Below, in pieces: positions 5,702 through 5,805 of a stretch of 5,805 bases of DNA (positions within the stretch are counted from its first letter, which is position 1; each line of letters opens with the position of its first letter). The notes beneath the pieces are model-generated. The model ran no database searches. It was not told the origin of the DNA and worked only from the letters and a program-made list of their open reading frames with translations. Source of the stretch: Epsilonproteobacteria bacterium 4484_65 (GTDB lineage: Bacteria; Campylobacterota; Campylobacteria; Campylobacterales; Sulfurovaceae); the NCBI GenBank assembly GCA_002085305.1, contig NATJ01000110.1:1-5805 (forward strand), read 5' to 3'. Both the position numbers and the translations under genes were made by a program.

Positions 5702-5746
5702 TTGGGGTGATAGAGGTCGCAGGTTCAAGTCCTGTCACTCCGACCA
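5702..5746 (+). other. 3' half of a tRNA-Pro(GGG) gene: probable attachment site (attR) of the integrated element
   Basis: The sequence reads as the second half of a tRNA: anticodon loop TTGGGGT (5702-5708, anticodon GGG at 5704-5706), 3' anticodon strand GATAG (5709-5713), variable AGGTC, T stem GCAGG with CCTGT (5719-5723 and 5731-5735), T loop TTCAAGT, 3' acceptor strand CACTCCG (5736-5742), discriminator A and CCA (5744-5746). CACTCCGACCA fits bacterial tRNA-Pro, whose 5' end is CGGAGTG. No D arm, no CTATC partner for GATAG and no CGGAGTG occur upstream. A 3' tRNA half starting in the anticodon loop is the usual scar of tyrosine-recombinase integration. The polarity puts the intact tRNA at the far left end of the element and chromosome to the right. 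Confidence 0.8.
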
Positions 5747-5805
5747 CCTGTATATCTTTGAATATATTACCGGATATTCAACTTTCTCTTCCCATATATC
5801 TATCA
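5747..5805. other. Probable chromosomal flank beyond the attachment site
   Basis: This is short AT-rich sequence downstream of the tRNA CCA. I see no gene, terminator or repeat in it. Confidence 0.4.

Noticed and set aside
5670..5746. Complete tRNA-Pro gene
   Set aside because: No D arm, no 5' acceptor strand CGGAGTG and no 5' anticodon strand; only the 3' half is tRNA-like.

Overview
The window looks like the right-hand end of an integrated mobilizable element, probably in a member of the Campylobacterota (Sulfurovum/Sulfurimonas-like). The host guess rests only on the AT-rich, lysine/glutamate-rich genes and overall style and is tentative. The window holds a mobilization (MOB) module, a little degraded cargo, and a 3' tRNA-Pro fragment that reads as an attachment site.

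Left third (minus strand, 9-1876): a tight three-gene operon encodes a small putative DNA-binding protein, a StbB-like P-loop ATPase and a coiled-coil protein with one membrane segment. Order and orientation match stbABC of R388-type plasmids (compare traK-traL-traM of RP4). A well-placed ribosome binding site and ATG at the left edge suggest a fourth gene beyond the window.

Intergenic region (1877-2131): two divergent sigma70-like promoters each have a -35 box inside a copy of the near-palindrome TATGWCATA, and a third copy lies near the start point of the leftward promoter. Next to the relaxase gene is a candidate oriT: a hairpin followed on the bottom strand by GCGTTGGGTGT/G, very close to the F-plasmid nic site.

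Middle (plus strand, 2132-4917): a MobF (TrwC/TraI-type) relaxase-helicase gene. Its transesterase domain and helicase motifs I-III are intact, but the frame breaks near 4080 and helicase motifs V and VI continue in another frame. Comparison with family architecture suggests that a segment of roughly 70 residues is missing at the break, so this is probably a deletion and not a single-base slip. A 74-residue helical protein follows, with its ribosome binding site overlapping the stop codon of the relaxase remnant.

Right end (5153-5805): AT-rich sequence with the C-terminal remnant of a DUF262/DUF1524 (GmrSD-like) nuclease, short direct and inverted repeats, and then the 3' half of a tRNA-Pro(GGG) gene from the anticodon loop through CCA. 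The orientation places the element to the left and chromosomal flank to the right.

Together: the relaxase would nick the bottom strand at oriT, so the Stb-like operon enters the recipient first; the Stb-like proteins probably control both promoters and the element's positioning; transfer would need a conjugation apparatus not seen here. The relaxase break suggests this copy is impaired in mobilization.
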